From: Frankia canadensis
Lineage (GTDB): Bacteria > Actinomycetota > Actinomycetes > Frankiales > Frankiaceae
Assembly (NCBI RefSeq): GCF_900197875.1
Contig: NZ_FZMO01000090.1
Location: 1-59,077 of the forward strand
Direction: 5' to 3'
Length of the DNA: 59,077 nucleotides
The notes under the pieces were generated by a model that made no database searches, was not told the origin of the DNA, and saw nothing but the letters and a program-made list of their open reading frames with translations. Both the position numbers and the translations under genes were made by a program. Each line of letters begins with the position of its first letter. Within the stretch, counting starts at the first letter, position 1. Shown in pieces: positions 1 through 10,672 of the stretch.

Positions 1-321
1 CCCCCGGAGGTCATCGGAGATCAGTCTCGCCGATGGGGCCAGCCCACCGGCGCGCACCCCCGGGATCCGGCGGTCCGGCGCCCGTACGGCACCGCACCCC
101 CAACCCGGACATCAGGTCGACGCTGCGTAGCCAGAATCTCCCCAGATGGTCGGCAGAGAGTGACAAACGCCACCAGATATGTGCAGCGACACGGCACGAA
201 AGCCGATGACCATGCAAACAGGCTCGCGTTCTGCCGCGGAAGAAGGTTGACTGTCCATTGTCACCGGAGACGCTGGGTAGGTCGGTCCGTTATGGACCCT
301 CGGTGGGCAGGAGGTCCGCGC
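1..321. other. Left-edge region without a recognisable gene
   Basis: This stretch upstream of the HNH gene holds only short open frames on both strands that resemble no family I know. The last bases carry the ribosome site of the HNH gene (GGAGG at 310-314). I see no RNA gene or clear repeat here. Confidence 0.5.
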
Positions 322-837
322 GTGGCAGAGGCGTTGGTTCTCAATGCCACGTATGAGCCTCTGTGCGTGGTGTCGCAAAGACGCGCGCTTGTCCTGGTCC
401 TGACCGAGAAGGCCGTGATGGTCGAATCGGCCGGCCAGGTCCTTCGGTCCGCGGCGGCATCGGTCGACGTTCCGATCGTGGTCCGGTTAGCGCGTTTCGT
501 TCGGGTGCCGTACCGCTCACAGGTCCCCCTGACCCGCAAGGGTGTGCTGGCCAGGGATCACCACCGCTGCGTGTACTGCAACGCGCCCGCGACGTCGTTG
601 GATCATGTCATTCCTCGCTCCCGAGGGGGCGCGCACGTATGGGAGAACGTCGTGGCGGCCTGCGGCCGCTGCAACCATGTCAAAGCCGACAGGGCCGTCG
701 CGGATCTCGGTTGGCGGCTTCGCACGGCGCCCCGCGCGCCGAGCGGAGCCGCCTGGCGCATTCTGGGGTCGCGTCGGATGGATCCACGCTGGTCGGCCTA
801 CCTGAGCACGGACGTGACCGAGGCCGCCTCCGCCTGA
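322..837 (+). CDS. HNH endonuclease family protein
   Basis: A 171-residue protein of the small HNH endonuclease family common in actinobacteria. The C-terminal half has the full zinc-finger HNH module: a CxxC pair at residues 83 and 86, the catalytic DH at 94-95 within DHVIPRSRGG, the conserved Asn near 109, and a second CxxC pair (114, 117) followed by NH. The N-terminal part (MAEALVLNATYEPLCVVS) is the usual start of this family, so I chose GTG at 322, which has GGAGG 7 bases upstream; an in-frame extension back to 160 is possible but unlikely. Such proteins bind and nick DNA, but the cellular role of this stand-alone type is not established. Confidence 0.9.
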   Translation: MAEALVLNATYEPLCVVSQRRALVLVLTEKAVMVESAGQVLRSAAASVDVPIVVRLARFVRVPYRSQVPLTRKGVLARDHHRCVYCNAPATSLDHVIPRSRGGAHVWENVVAACGRCNHVKADRAVADLGWRLRTAPRAPSGAAWRILGSRRMDPRWSAYLSTDVTEAASA

Positions 838-939
838 CCGGGGCGGTCGTCCGCTCGCGGCGTGAGGTGCCGGCCCGGGACGGCGGAACCCGGGACGGTG
901 GGACGGGATAGCGGACGGTCCGCCGGGCAGGTAGGCGGT

Positions 940-2625
940 GTGCGCATCCTGGTGACCGGGGCGACCGGCTACATCGGCGGCCGGCTGGCTCCCCGGCTGC
1001 TCGACCGCGGGCACGAGGTGCACGCGATGACCCGCGATCCCGCCCGCCTGCGCGGCATCGAGTGGGCGGACCACGCCCGCGTCGTCCAGGCGGACGCGGG
1101 CGACCCGCTGGCCCTCACCGAGGCGCTCGCCGGCATCGACGTGGCCTACTACCTCATTCACTCGATCGACGGCGGAGGCGACTTCTCCGCGGTCGACCGG
1201 CGAGCCGCCACCGCCTTCGCCGCCGCCTGCCGGGCGGCCGGGGTCCGCCGCATCGTCTATCTCGGCGGCCTGGCACCGGGCGGTGGCGACCAGATCGCCC
1301 TGTCCGCCCATCTGAGCTCCCGCCAGGAGGTCGCGCGCATCCTGCTCGACTCGGGGGTTCCCACCCTCGTGCTGCGGGCGGCCGTCATCATCGGCAGCGG
1401 CAGCGCGTCGTTCGAGATGCTGCGCCACCTCACCGAGCGGCTGCCGGTCATGCTGACGCCGCGCTGGGTGCGCACCCGGATCCAGCCGATCGCGGTCCGC
1501 GACGTGCTGCACTACCTGCTCGGCGCGCTGGACGTGCCCGCCGGCGTGCACGGCTCGTTCGACGTCGGCGGCCCGGACGTGCTGACCTACGCCGAGATGA
1601 TGCGCCGGTTCGCGGCCGTGGAGGGCCTGCGGGACCGGATCATCATTCCCGTGCCGGTGCTCTCGCCGGGGCTGTCGTCCCTGTGGGTCGGGGTGGTCAC
1701 CCCCGTGCCGAAGGGGATCGCGCGGCCGCTGGTGCGCTCCCTGCGCACCGAGGTGATCGTCGGTGACGGCGGCGCGGTGCGCCGCTGGATCCCCGATCCG
1801 GCGGACGGCCTGCTGCCCTTCGACACGGCGGTCGCCTACGCGCTCGCCCGCGTGCGCGAACGCCGGGTGGAGACCCGATGGTCGACGGCGGTCCTGCCGG
1901 TCGGCACCGGCGCGCGCGGCGGTGGGGCCGACTGGGTGCCCGGCCCGCCCGGGGAGCCCGCGCCGACGGACCCGCAGTGGAGCGGTGGCGCGCTCTACGT
2001 CGACGAGCGGGAGGCCGCCGTGGCGGCCGCGCCCGAGCGGCTGTGGCGGGTCATCGAGGGCATCGGCGGGGAGAACGGCTGGTACTCCTGGCCGCTGGCC
2101 TGGTCGGCGCGCGGCTGGCTCGACGGGCTGCTCGGCGGGGCCGGCCCGCGCCGGGGCCGCCGCGACCCGCAGCGGATGCGGGTCGGCGAGGCGCTGGACT
2201 TCTGGCGGGTCGAGGAGGTCGAACCGGGCCGACTGCTGCGGCTGCGCGCGGAGATGAGGATGCCCGGCGACGGCTGGCTGGAGCTTCGGGCGGCCCTCGG
2301 GCCCGACGGGGGGACCCGCTACCGGCAGCGGGCGGTCTTCCTGCCGCACGGGCTGCCCGGCCAGCTGTACTGGTGGGCCGTCAGCCCGTTCCACGCGGTC
2401 GTGTTCGGCGGCATGCTACGCAACATCGTGCACGCCGCCGAGGGCTCAGAACCGGCCGCGCCCCTGCGCCGGCGGATCGGCCGGCGGCGGGCCGCCCATC
2501 GGGGCGGTGCCGTGGCGCCCGGCGTCCGGCCCGGCGCCGTCGGGGACCTCGATGTCGAACCAGACCCGCTTGCCGTCACCGGTCGTCTCCACGCCCCAGG
2601 CCAGGGACATCGCCTCGACCAGTAG
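940..2625 (+). CDS. NAD(P)-binding SDR / DUF2867 fusion protein
   Basis: About 561 residues. The N-terminus is an atypical short-chain dehydrogenase (NmrA/epimerase-like) Rossmann fold beginning MRILVTGATGYIGG, with the TGxxGxxG nucleotide motif at once after the start; GTG at 940 is chosen because it gives exactly this family start. From about residue 350 to 515 lies a DUF2867 domain (FWRVEEVEPGRLLRLRAEM, then LYWWAVSPFHAVVF), an arrangement known in actinobacterial and cyanobacterial membrane-associated oxidoreductases. Substrate unknown. The last ~45 residues are Arg/Gly/Ala-rich and lie antisense to the 3' end of the next gene, so the natural stop may have been lost. Moderately sure of family, not of reaction. 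Confidence 0.85.
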   Translation: MRILVTGATGYIGGRLAPRLLDRGHEVHAMTRDPARLRGIEWADHARVVQADAGDPLALTEALAGIDVAYYLIHSIDGGGDFSAVDRRAATAFAAACRAAGVRRIVYLGGLAPGGGDQIALSAHLSSRQEVARILLDSGVPTLVLRAAVIIGSGSASFEMLRHLTERLPVMLTPRWVRTRIQPIAVRDVLHYLLGALDVPAGVHGSFDVGGPDVLTYAEMMRRFAAVEGLRDRIIIPVPVLSPGLSSLWVGVVTPVPKGIARPLVRSLRTEVIVGDGGAVRRWIPDPADGLLPFDTAVAYALARVRERRVETRWSTAVLPVGTGARGGGADWVPGPPGEPAPTDPQWSGGALYVDEREAAVAAAPERLWRVIEGIGGENGWYSWPLAWSARGWLDGLLGGAGPRRGRRDPQRMRVGEALDFWRVEEVEPGRLLRLRAEMRMPGDGWLELRAALGPDGGTRYRQRAVFLPHGLPGQLYWWAVSPFHAVVFGGMLRNIVHAAEGSEPAAPLRRRIGRRRAAHRGGAVAPGVRPGAVGDLDVEPDPLAVTGRLHAPGQGHRLDQ

Positions 2626-4713
2626 CAGACCCCAGCCCGACTCGGGATCGGGCCGGTTCTCGGCCGCGGCGCCCGGCCGCGGCAGGTGCGCGCCCTCCCG
2701 GTCCTCCACACTGATCCGCAGCCGCCCGGGCTCCAGGAACGCGCGCAGCACCAGGTCGCTGCGGGCGTGCAGGACCGCGTTCGTCACCACCTCGCTGACC
2801 AGCAGGGTGGCGTCCTCGACCGAGGCGATGCCGTAGTCGACCAGCACGGCGCGGATCGCCATCCGGGCCTGGCCGGCCGAGGCGGCGACCGCGGGCAGCG
2901 CGAGTTCGAGCAGCGGCGGGTTCACCGCGAGCGTGGTCAGCACGACCAGCGCCGTGTCGTCGTCGGTGCGGCTGGGCAGGTCGGCGGCGAGCAGGCAGCG
3001 CTCGAGCAGGGAGCGGGCGGTCTCCTCGGCGGGGCCCTCCCCGGTACCGGCGACGGTGTCGGGCCCGAACCAGCTGCGCACGGCGAAGCTGCCGCCGCGG
3101 GCGCGCCGCCGCCGCTCCGCGCCGGTGTGGTGCTGCTGGGCGTGGCGGCGGTCCCGGCCGCTGCGGCGGTCGGGCATGCCCGGCGGCGGGCCGAGGGAGG
3201 GACCGGGGGCCCGCCGGTCGGTCCACGGCTCGTCGGTCCGCGCGTCGTCCGGCCTCGTGCCGCCTGTCGGCGCGGCGTCCATCGTCGCGCCGCCGGGCAC
3301 CAGGCCGCCCGGGCTCGCGCTCGGGCCGTCGGCACTGCCCGCGCCGGTGAGGTCCGCCGGGCTGACCGGCGGGGCGCCGCGGGCGGCGGCCGCGCGGGCC
3401 CGCTGCTCGGTGAGCCCGCGGCGCAGGCCCTGCAGGCCCTCCGCGAGCGGGCGGCGTCGCGACTCGACCAGCCCGTCGGTGAACAGCACCAGCGCGGAGC
3501 CGGGCGGCAGAGTGACCGTCATCTCGCTGAAGCCGGCGCCCTCGCCGACGCCCAGCGGCAGACCCGGGTCGAGCACCAGGTAGTCGGGATCCTCGTCGGG
3601 CAGGATCACGAGCGGGGCGAGGTGACCGGCGTTGGCGATGACGGCCCGGCCCGTGTGCCGGTCATACACCGCGTAGGTGCAGGTGGCCATCTGCAGGCCG
3701 GGCAGCAGGTCGACGACGCGGTCCAGCCGGGACAGCACCTCGGCGGGCCCCCAGTCCTCCAGCGCGTACGCCCGCAGCGCCGCCCGCAGCTGGCCCATCA
3801 CCGCCGCCGCCTGCAGCCCGCGGCCCATGACGTCACCGATCGCGACGCCGAACCGGCCGCCGGACAGCGGGATCACGTCGTAGAAGTCGCCGCCGACCTC
3901 CGTGCCGGCCGTGCCGGGCCGGTACTCCATCGCGATCTCGACGCCGTCGAGCGCGGGCGGGTTCGCCGGCAGCAGCGAGCGCTGCAGGGTCAGCGCGGAC
4001 TCCTGGGCCTCGCGGTAGCGGCGGGCGTTGTGCAGCGCGAGGGCACCGCGCCGGGCGAGGTCCTCCGCCAGATCGATCTCGGCGTTGGTGTAGTGCCCTT
4101 CCGGGCGGCCGACGGTGAGGACGCCGACGATCTCGCCGCTGTCCGCCAGCGGCACGCTCATGGTCGGGCCGGCCTGGACCCGGCGGAACTGCTGGTAGGC
4201 CAGCTCGTTCGGGAAGGGCACCGCGGTGCGCAGGCTGCCGAGCTCCGGCACGCAGAAGACCTGCCCGGTACGCAGCACCACGCCGGGCGGGTACTCGTCG
4301 TCGAGTGCGGGCGGCAGCGCCGCGATCATGGCTCGTAGCATCTGGGCGACCCGCTGGTCGACGACCACCGACGCGGCCAGGCTCACCTCGTCCTCCGTGC
4401 GCAGCCACACCAGCGCGACGGTGCCGAGCCGCGGCACGGCGAGGTCGGCGAGCAGGTGGACGACCCGGTCGGGGTCGAGGGTCTCCGCGAGCACCAGCGC
4501 GGCGTCGGCGAGGAACGTCGAGGGGGCGCAGCAGGAGGGATCGGTCCGCTCCGCGGACGGGGGGCCGCCACGCAGCAGGCGGGCGACGCCCCTGGCCGTG
4601 CGCAGCCCGATCGAGGCCGAGCTGCGCAACTGCCGCGTCACGACGGCGGCCATCGAACCGTCGCCGCCGGCGACGTCCGCCCGGCCGAGGATGGCGGACA
4701 CGCGGGGCCTCAT
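2446..4713 (-). CDS. GAF-SpoIIE phosphatase-HATPase signalling protein
   Basis: About 755 residues, probably cytosolic. Order: N-terminal region, a GAF-type sensor (about residues 70-230), a PP2C-like SpoIIE serine phosphatase (EVGGDFYDVIPLSGGRFGVA and IGDVMGRGLQAAAVMG carry the metal-binding Asp residues; LFTDGLVESR near its end), a low-complexity linker rich in Pro, Arg and Gly of roughly 110 residues, and a C-terminal HATPase_c anti-sigma-like kinase (LLVSEVVTNAVLHA is the N-box, GWGLLLVEAMS the G-box). Such proteins both phosphorylate and dephosphorylate anti-anti-sigma factors to steer alternative sigma factors. ATG 4713 is a guess; an in-frame frame continues to 4890 and ATG 4653 is another option. 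Confidence 0.85.
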   Translation of the reverse strand: MRPRVSAILGRADVAGGDGSMAAVVTRQLRSSASIGLRTARGVARLLRGGPPSAERTDPSCCAPSTFLADAALVLAETLDPDRVVHLLADLAVPRLGTVALVWLRTEDEVSLAASVVVDQRVAQMLRAMIAALPPALDDEYPPGVVLRTGQVFCVPELGSLRTAVPFPNELAYQQFRRVQAGPTMSVPLADSGEIVGVLTVGRPEGHYTNAEIDLAEDLARRGALALHNARRYREAQESALTLQRSLLPANPPALDGVEIAMEYRPGTAGTEVGGDFYDVIPLSGGRFGVAIGDVMGRGLQAAAVMGQLRAALRAYALEDWGPAEVLSRLDRVVDLLPGLQMATCTYAVYDRHTGRAVIANAGHLAPLVILPDEDPDYLVLDPGLPLGVGEGAGFSEMTVTLPPGSALVLFTDGLVESRRRPLAEGLQGLRRGLTEQRARAAAARGAPPVSPADLTGAGSADGPSASPGGLVPGGATMDAAPTGGTRPDDARTDEPWTDRRAPGPSLGPPPGMPDRRSGRDRRHAQQHHTGAERRRRARGGSFAVRSWFGPDTVAGTGEGPAEETARSLLERCLLAADLPSRTDDDTALVVLTTLAVNPPLLELALPAVAASAGQARMAIRAVLVDYGIASVEDATLLVSEVVTNAVLHARSDLVLRAFLEPGRLRISVEDREGAHLPRPGAAAENRPDPESGWGLLLVEAMSLAWGVETTGDGKRVWFDIEVPDGAGPDAGRHGTAPMGGPPPADPPAQGRGRF

Positions 4714-5107
4714 CCCAGCGGCCGGCCCTGCACGGAGGGCTGGATCCACCCGCCCCCGATCAAACCCGACTCCCGGGACCGCACCGTAACAGCCAGTCAC
4801 CTGGTCCACCCGGGGAAGTCTAGTTCGGTAACCGGATATCGCGCATCGCGAGAATGTCGACCCAAGCAGGGAGCGGTACCCCATCGCCATCCCTTCGCGC
4901 GTCTCGGCCCGCTATGCCACCGACAACCGTGCCATCTGACAGCCTGGTCAGCGCCATCCGCGCCTCCGCCGCCTCCGCCGCCTCCGCCACCGACCATCGC
5001 GGCACGGGCCGCCCCGAGCCAGGTGATCCCGCCGCCACCGCGACGCGCACGATGACGGGTGGTGGGGTACCGACCCGAACAGGACCAGAAACGCCAGGAA
5101 GGATCAC
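4714..5107. other. Divergent intergenic region
   Basis: About 390 bases between the leftward SpoIIE gene and the rightward glucosidase; it must carry both promoters. It contains a run of CCTCCGCCG units near 4970-4995 (simple repeat) and the ribosome site GGAAGG at about 5097 for the gene at 5108. No operator or RNA element is evident to me. Confidence 0.4.
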
Positions 5108-6862
5108 ATGGAGACACACCGTTCCGGGCCTGATCATTCCACATCGAATCGACCGGATGGGACACGGACGGTATCTGGGGATATGCCTGCCCGGCAGGAC
5201 GCCGGCACCCGACCGGCGAGCGGCGGCCGGGACGCCTCCTGGTGGCGGCGCGCGGTCCTGTACGAGGTCTACCTGCGCAGTTTCGCGGACGCGGACGGCG
5301 ACGGCGTCGGCGATCTGGCCGGGCTGCGCCAGCATCTGCCCGCGCTCGCCGAGCTCGGGGTCGACGCGCTGTGGATCACGCCGTTCTACCGCTCCCCCAT
5401 GGCCGATCATGGCTACGACGTCGCCGACCATCGGGACGTGGACCCACTGTTCGGCACGCTGAGTGACGTCGACGCGCTGCTCGCCGACGCGGCCGCGGCC
5501 GGCCTCGCCGTGCTCGTCGACCTCGTCCCGAACCACTCCAGCTCGGCGCACCCGGCCTTCACGGCGGCGCTGTCGGCCCCGCCCGGCGACCCGCGGCGCG
5601 ACCTGTACGTCTTCCGCGACGGTCGCGGCGCGCACGGCGAGCTGCCGCCGAACAACTGGGAGTCGGTGTTCGGCGGCCCGGCCTGGACCCAGATCGCCGA
5701 CGGGCAGTGGTACCTGCACCTGTTCGACGCCGAACAGCCCGACTGGAACTGGTCGCACCCCGCCGTGCGCGCCGACCACGAGGCGACCGTGCGCTTCTGG
5801 CTCGACCGGGGCGTCGATGGCTTCCGCATCGACGTCAGCCACGGCCTGGTCAAGGACGCCGAGCTGCGCGACAACCCGCCCGGCCCGCCGCTGCTCCCGG
5901 ACGCCGGCTTCCGGGACGAGGGCGAGCCGCGGGTCTGGGACCAGGACGGCGTGCACGAGATCTACCGGACCTGGCGGGCGATCGCCGACGAGTACACCGC
6001 GCGCGACGGCCGGCCCCGGATCCTCGTCGGCGAGACCTGGGTGCGCGACCCGGTCCGGCTCGCCCGCTACGTGCGGCCCGACGAGCTGCACCTGACCTTC
6101 TCGTTCTCCCTGCTCGCCACGTCGTTCTCGGCGCCGGCCTGGCGGGCGGCGATCGACGCGGAACGCGCGGCGCTCGGCGCGGTCGGCGCGCCCGCCACCT
6201 GGGTGCTCGCGAACCATGACGTGGTCCGCCCGGTCACCCGTTACGGCGGCGGGTCGGCGGGCGTCCGGCGGGCGCGGGCGGCGCTGCTGACCCTGCTCGC
6301 GCTGCCCGGCGTCGCCGTGCTCTACCAGGGTGACGAACTGGCGCTGCCGCAGGCGGACGTGCCGCCGGGCGCCCGCCAGGACCCGGTGTGGACCCGCTCC
6401 AAGGGCACCTCGCCGGGCCGGGACGGTGCCCGCGTGCCGCTGCCCTGGTCCGGGGACGCGCCGCCCTACGGGTTCACCGCGCCGGGCGCCGCGCCGTGGC
6501 TGCCGCAGCCGGACGACTGGGCCGGGCTCGCCGTGCTCGCGCAGGCCGGCGATCCCCTCTCGACGTGGCTGCTCGTGCGGGGCGCGCTCGCGCTGCGCCG
6601 GGCCCTGCCGCACCTGCGCGGCGAGGAGCTTCGCTTCCGCGACGACGTTCCCACCCACTGCCTCGCGTTCGACCGGCCGCCACCCCCGGCGGCCACCTCC
6701 GGGGGATCGGTCGGTATGACGTGCGTGATGAGCACCGGCCAGGAGGTGGAACTGGCGATCTCCGGGCGGCTGGTGCTCGCCAGCGGACCTGTGGGTTACG
6801 ACGGCGCCGTGCTGTCCCTGCCCCCCGACACCACCGCGTGGGTCGCGCCATGGGAGGGCTGA
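5108..6862 (+). CDS. GH13 alpha-glucosidase (alpha-amylase family)
   Basis: A 584-residue intracellular GH13 enzyme hydrolysing or transferring alpha-glucosyl groups of malto- or isomalto-oligosaccharides. All four GH13 regions are visible: [22 protein letters not shown] with nucleophile D242; ILVGETW with acid/base E309; and NHDVV with D371. The start of the barrel ([21 protein letters not shown]) contains the calcium-loop-like Asp-rich motif and is typical of oligo-1,6-glucosidase/alpha-glucosidase rather than secreted amylases. There is no signal peptide, and the N-terminal ~40 residues are an unconserved tail. ATG 5108 follows GGAAGG at a good distance. Exact specificity (alpha-1,4 or alpha-1,6) cannot be read from sequence alone. 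Confidence 0.92.
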   Translation: METHRSGPDHSTSNRPDGTRTVSGDMPARQDAGTRPASGGRDASWWRRAVLYEVYLRSFADADGDGVGDLAGLRQHLPALAELGVDALWITPFYRSPMADHGYDVADHRDVDPLFGTLSDVDALLADAAAAGLAVLVDLVPNHSSSAHPAFTAALSAPPGDPRRDLYVFRDGRGAHGELPPNNWESVFGGPAWTQIADGQWYLHLFDAEQPDWNWSHPAVRADHEATVRFWLDRGVDGFRIDVSHGLVKDAELRDNPPGPPLLPDAGFRDEGEPRVWDQDGVHEIYRTWRAIADEYTARDGRPRILVGETWVRDPVRLARYVRPDELHLTFSFSLLATSFSAPAWRAAIDAERAALGAVGAPATWVLANHDVVRPVTRYGGGSAGVRRARAALLTLLALPGVAVLYQGDELALPQADVPPGARQDPVWTRSKGTSPGRDGARVPLPWSGDAPPYGFTAPGAAPWLPQPDDWAGLAVLAQAGDPLSTWLLVRGALALRRALPHLRGEELRFRDDVPTHCLAFDRPPPPAATSGGSVGMTCVMSTGQEVELAISGRLVLASGPVGYDGAVLSLPPDTTAWVAPWEG

Positions 6863-6911
6863 CCGGCCTCACCCGTTCGAGGCCGGGTGCCGCCTGGCGC
6901 ACAATGGACGA

Positions 6912-7316
6912 GTGAGCCAGTCCCCCACGCCGGCCCAGCCCACGACGACCTTCTACGACGCCGTCGGCGGGGAGCCGACGTTCCGCACGCTGGTCGCGCG
7001 GTTCTACCAGGGTGTGGCGAATGATCCCGTGCTGCGCCCGCTCTACCCGGAGGATGATCTGGCGGGCGCCGAGGAGCGGCTGCGGATGTTCCTCATCCAG
7101 TACTGGGGCGGGCCCAGCGAGTACCAGCAGGTGCGGGGCCACCCGCGGCTGCGGCTGCGGCACGTGCCGTTCGCGATCGGCCCGGCGCAGCGCGACGCCT
7201 GGCTCGCGGTGATGCGCGCCGCGGTCGACTCCCTGGACCTGCCGCCGGACCAGTTCGACACGCTCTGGGGCTATCTGACGATGGCCGCGAACTCGCTGCA
7301 GAACCGCCCCGACTGA
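6912..7316 (+). CDS. glbO: Group II truncated haemoglobin
   Basis: A 134-residue 2-on-2 haemoglobin of the GlbO group. Visible family features are the N-terminal [19 protein letters not shown] segment, [20 protein letters not shown], the proximal-His region [11 protein letters not shown] and a C-terminal [12 protein letters not shown] helix with the conserved group II Trp. It binds O2/NO and is thought to aid oxygen transfer or NO/ROS detoxification in actinobacteria. The GTG at 6912 overlaps a short ATG in another frame; the length matches GlbO proteins. Convergent with ettA, with a strong hairpin between them. Confidence 0.93.
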   Translation: MSQSPTPAQPTTTFYDAVGGEPTFRTLVARFYQGVANDPVLRPLYPEDDLAGAEERLRMFLIQYWGGPSEYQQVRGHPRLRLRHVPFAIGPAQRDAWLAVMRAAVDSLDLPPDQFDTLWGYLTMAANSLQNRPD

Positions 7317-7349
7317 CCATCCGACCCTCCGCGGCCCGCGAAACGACAT

Positions 7350-7389
7350 CCGGCCGCCGCCCGCGCGGGTGTGCGTGGGCGGCGGCCGG
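7350..7389. terminator. Bidirectional hairpin terminator between glbO and ettA
   Basis: A perfect 13-bp inverted repeat (7350-7362 with 7377-7389) separated by a 14-base loop lies in the short gap between two convergent genes. There is no long U-tract, as usual in GC-rich actinobacteria, so termination in both directions is an inference from position and stem strength. Confidence 0.7.
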
Positions 7390-7405
7390 CCGCACGTTTC
7401 TCGGG

Positions 7406-9088
<1,683 letters not shown>

Positions 9089-9268
9089 GTCGTCAACCCT
9101 AGGGCATCGCTGAGGCGGCGAGGACGCCGGTGATCGGTGCCGGGCCGCGCCCGTCTCGCCACCCACGGTGCCGGACGCCCTCCCACGCGGCGGAGGTGGG
9201 TAGCGCGCGCCGATTGCGGGCACGCAACGTGGGAGAACCGGCACCGGGGGACGGGGACGAGGACGAGC

Positions 9269-10609
9269 ATGCGTGCGAGCGACCATCGGTTCGGGCTGGC
9301 AGCCGAGGCCTACATCTTCGGGTATCCCCTGGTCAGCAGCGTGCGCCTGCAGACCCGGCTCGCCGTCGACGGGGTGGGCACCGCCGCGGGCCGCGGGTTC
9401 AACTCCTTCTACCACCAGCGGGAGCTGCCCGGCCCGAACTCGGAGTTCGTCAACGTCGACGGCGACCTGCTGTCGTCGATGGCGCAGGTCGACCTGACGC
9501 CCGGCCCGTTCGTCCTGCACGTACCGGACGTCGGTGACCGCTACTTCCTGCTGATGTTCGTCGACGCCTGGCGCAACACCTTCTCCTATCTGGGCTCGGG
9601 CTCGGGCGGGGGCGGAGGCTCCTACGTTCTGGTCCCGCCCGGCTGGCCGGGCCGCACGCCGCCGACCATGACCCGCATCGACGCGCCTACACGCCTGCTG
9701 ACGGTGTTGGGCCGCATCGGGCTGGCCGATCCGCGGGAGGCGGCCGAGGTGTACCGGCTGCAGAACGGGCTGCATCTGCACGCGCTGGACCCGGACGCCC
9801 GCCTGGCCGAGGGTCCACCGGAACGGTCGAAGAGCGTGTGCGACGACCTGCGGTTCTGGGAGGAGCTGCGGATCTGGCTGCGGGCCTTCCCCCCGCCGCC
9901 GGCCGAGTTCGACCACGCCCGCCGCTACGCCCCGCTCGGGATCTTCGAGGACCCCTCTCCCTACGTGGATCCGGACCCGTCGCTGACCTGGTCGCTGCGC
10001 GGTGGGCTGCGGGCGGGCCGGGACGGCCTGGAGCGGCTCGCGCAGGTCGGCCGCGCGCAGCGCAACGGATGGTCGAGCGCTCCGCACGCCCTTGACTTCA
10101 ATCTCGACTTCCTCGGCCCGGGCACCCGGGACGAACCCGCCTGGCGGATGGTGGATCGGGAGCAGGCGCGCATCGCCCGGGCGATGGCGGCCCGCTCGCC
10201 GTTCGGCCCGACCCACGGCTATCAGAGCGTCCATGCGACCTGCCTCGTCGACGGGGAGGGACGGCGCCTGACCGGAGCCCACCGCTACACGATGGATCTC
10301 GCCCCGCCGCCGGCGGCGATGTCCTGGACGCTGACCATGTACGACGCTCCCGGCTACTACCTGGTGGACAATCCGTTGTCCCGGTACTGGCTGGGCAGCC
10401 GCACCGATGGTCTGCGGGTCCGGCGGGACGGCTCGGTCCGCGTCCTCATCCAGTGTGACCCGCCCGCTGCCGGGGCGGACGAGGAGGAGCAGGCGAACTG
10501 GCTTCCGGCGGCCCCCGGCGACTTCCGCCCGATGCTGCGCCTCGACTGTCCCGCGCCGGAGACCCTCGAGCGCGACATCGCCCCACCCAGCATCCAGCGG
10601 ATCGACTGA
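9269..10609 (+). CDS. DUF1254/DUF1214 domain protein
   Basis: A 446-residue protein. The N-terminal half is DUF1254 (AYIFGYPLVSSVRLQTRL, then VNVDGDLLSSMAQVDLTPGP and FVLHVPDVGDRYFLLMFVDAW), and the C-terminal half is DUF1214 (MDLAPPPAAMSWTLTMYDAPG, then NPLSRYWLGS). Members of this family are often exported, but no signal peptide is visible here. The function is not known. ATG 9269 precedes the conserved AEAYIFGYP block by a few residues; the upstream in-frame frame is not conserved-looking. Convergent with the membrane glycosyltransferase that follows. Confidence 0.85.
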   Translation: MRASDHRFGLAAEAYIFGYPLVSSVRLQTRLAVDGVGTAAGRGFNSFYHQRELPGPNSEFVNVDGDLLSSMAQVDLTPGPFVLHVPDVGDRYFLLMFVDAWRNTFSYLGSGSGGGGGSYVLVPPGWPGRTPPTMTRIDAPTRLLTVLGRIGLADPREAAEVYRLQNGLHLHALDPDARLAEGPPERSKSVCDDLRFWEELRIWLRAFPPPPAEFDHARRYAPLGIFEDPSPYVDPDPSLTWSLRGGLRAGRDGLERLAQVGRAQRNGWSSAPHALDFNLDFLGPGTRDEPAWRMVDREQARIARAMAARSPFGPTHGYQSVHATCLVDGEGRRLTGAHRYTMDLAPPPAAMSWTLTMYDAPGYYLVDNPLSRYWLGSRTDGLRVRRDGSVRVLIQCDPPAAGADEEEQANWLPAAPGDFRPMLRLDCPAPETLERDIAPPSIQRID

Positions 10610-10672
10610 TATCCGCGGGCTCCGCCGCACGCCACGCGCCGGACGCGAGCGGGGCCCGGATGCCACCGGCTG

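Noticed and set aside
9089-10666. Long minus-strand open frame continuing upstream of ettA
   Set aside because: It is antisense to the DUF1254 gene and carries no family motifs; ettA begins clearly at MAQYVFQMRK (9088).
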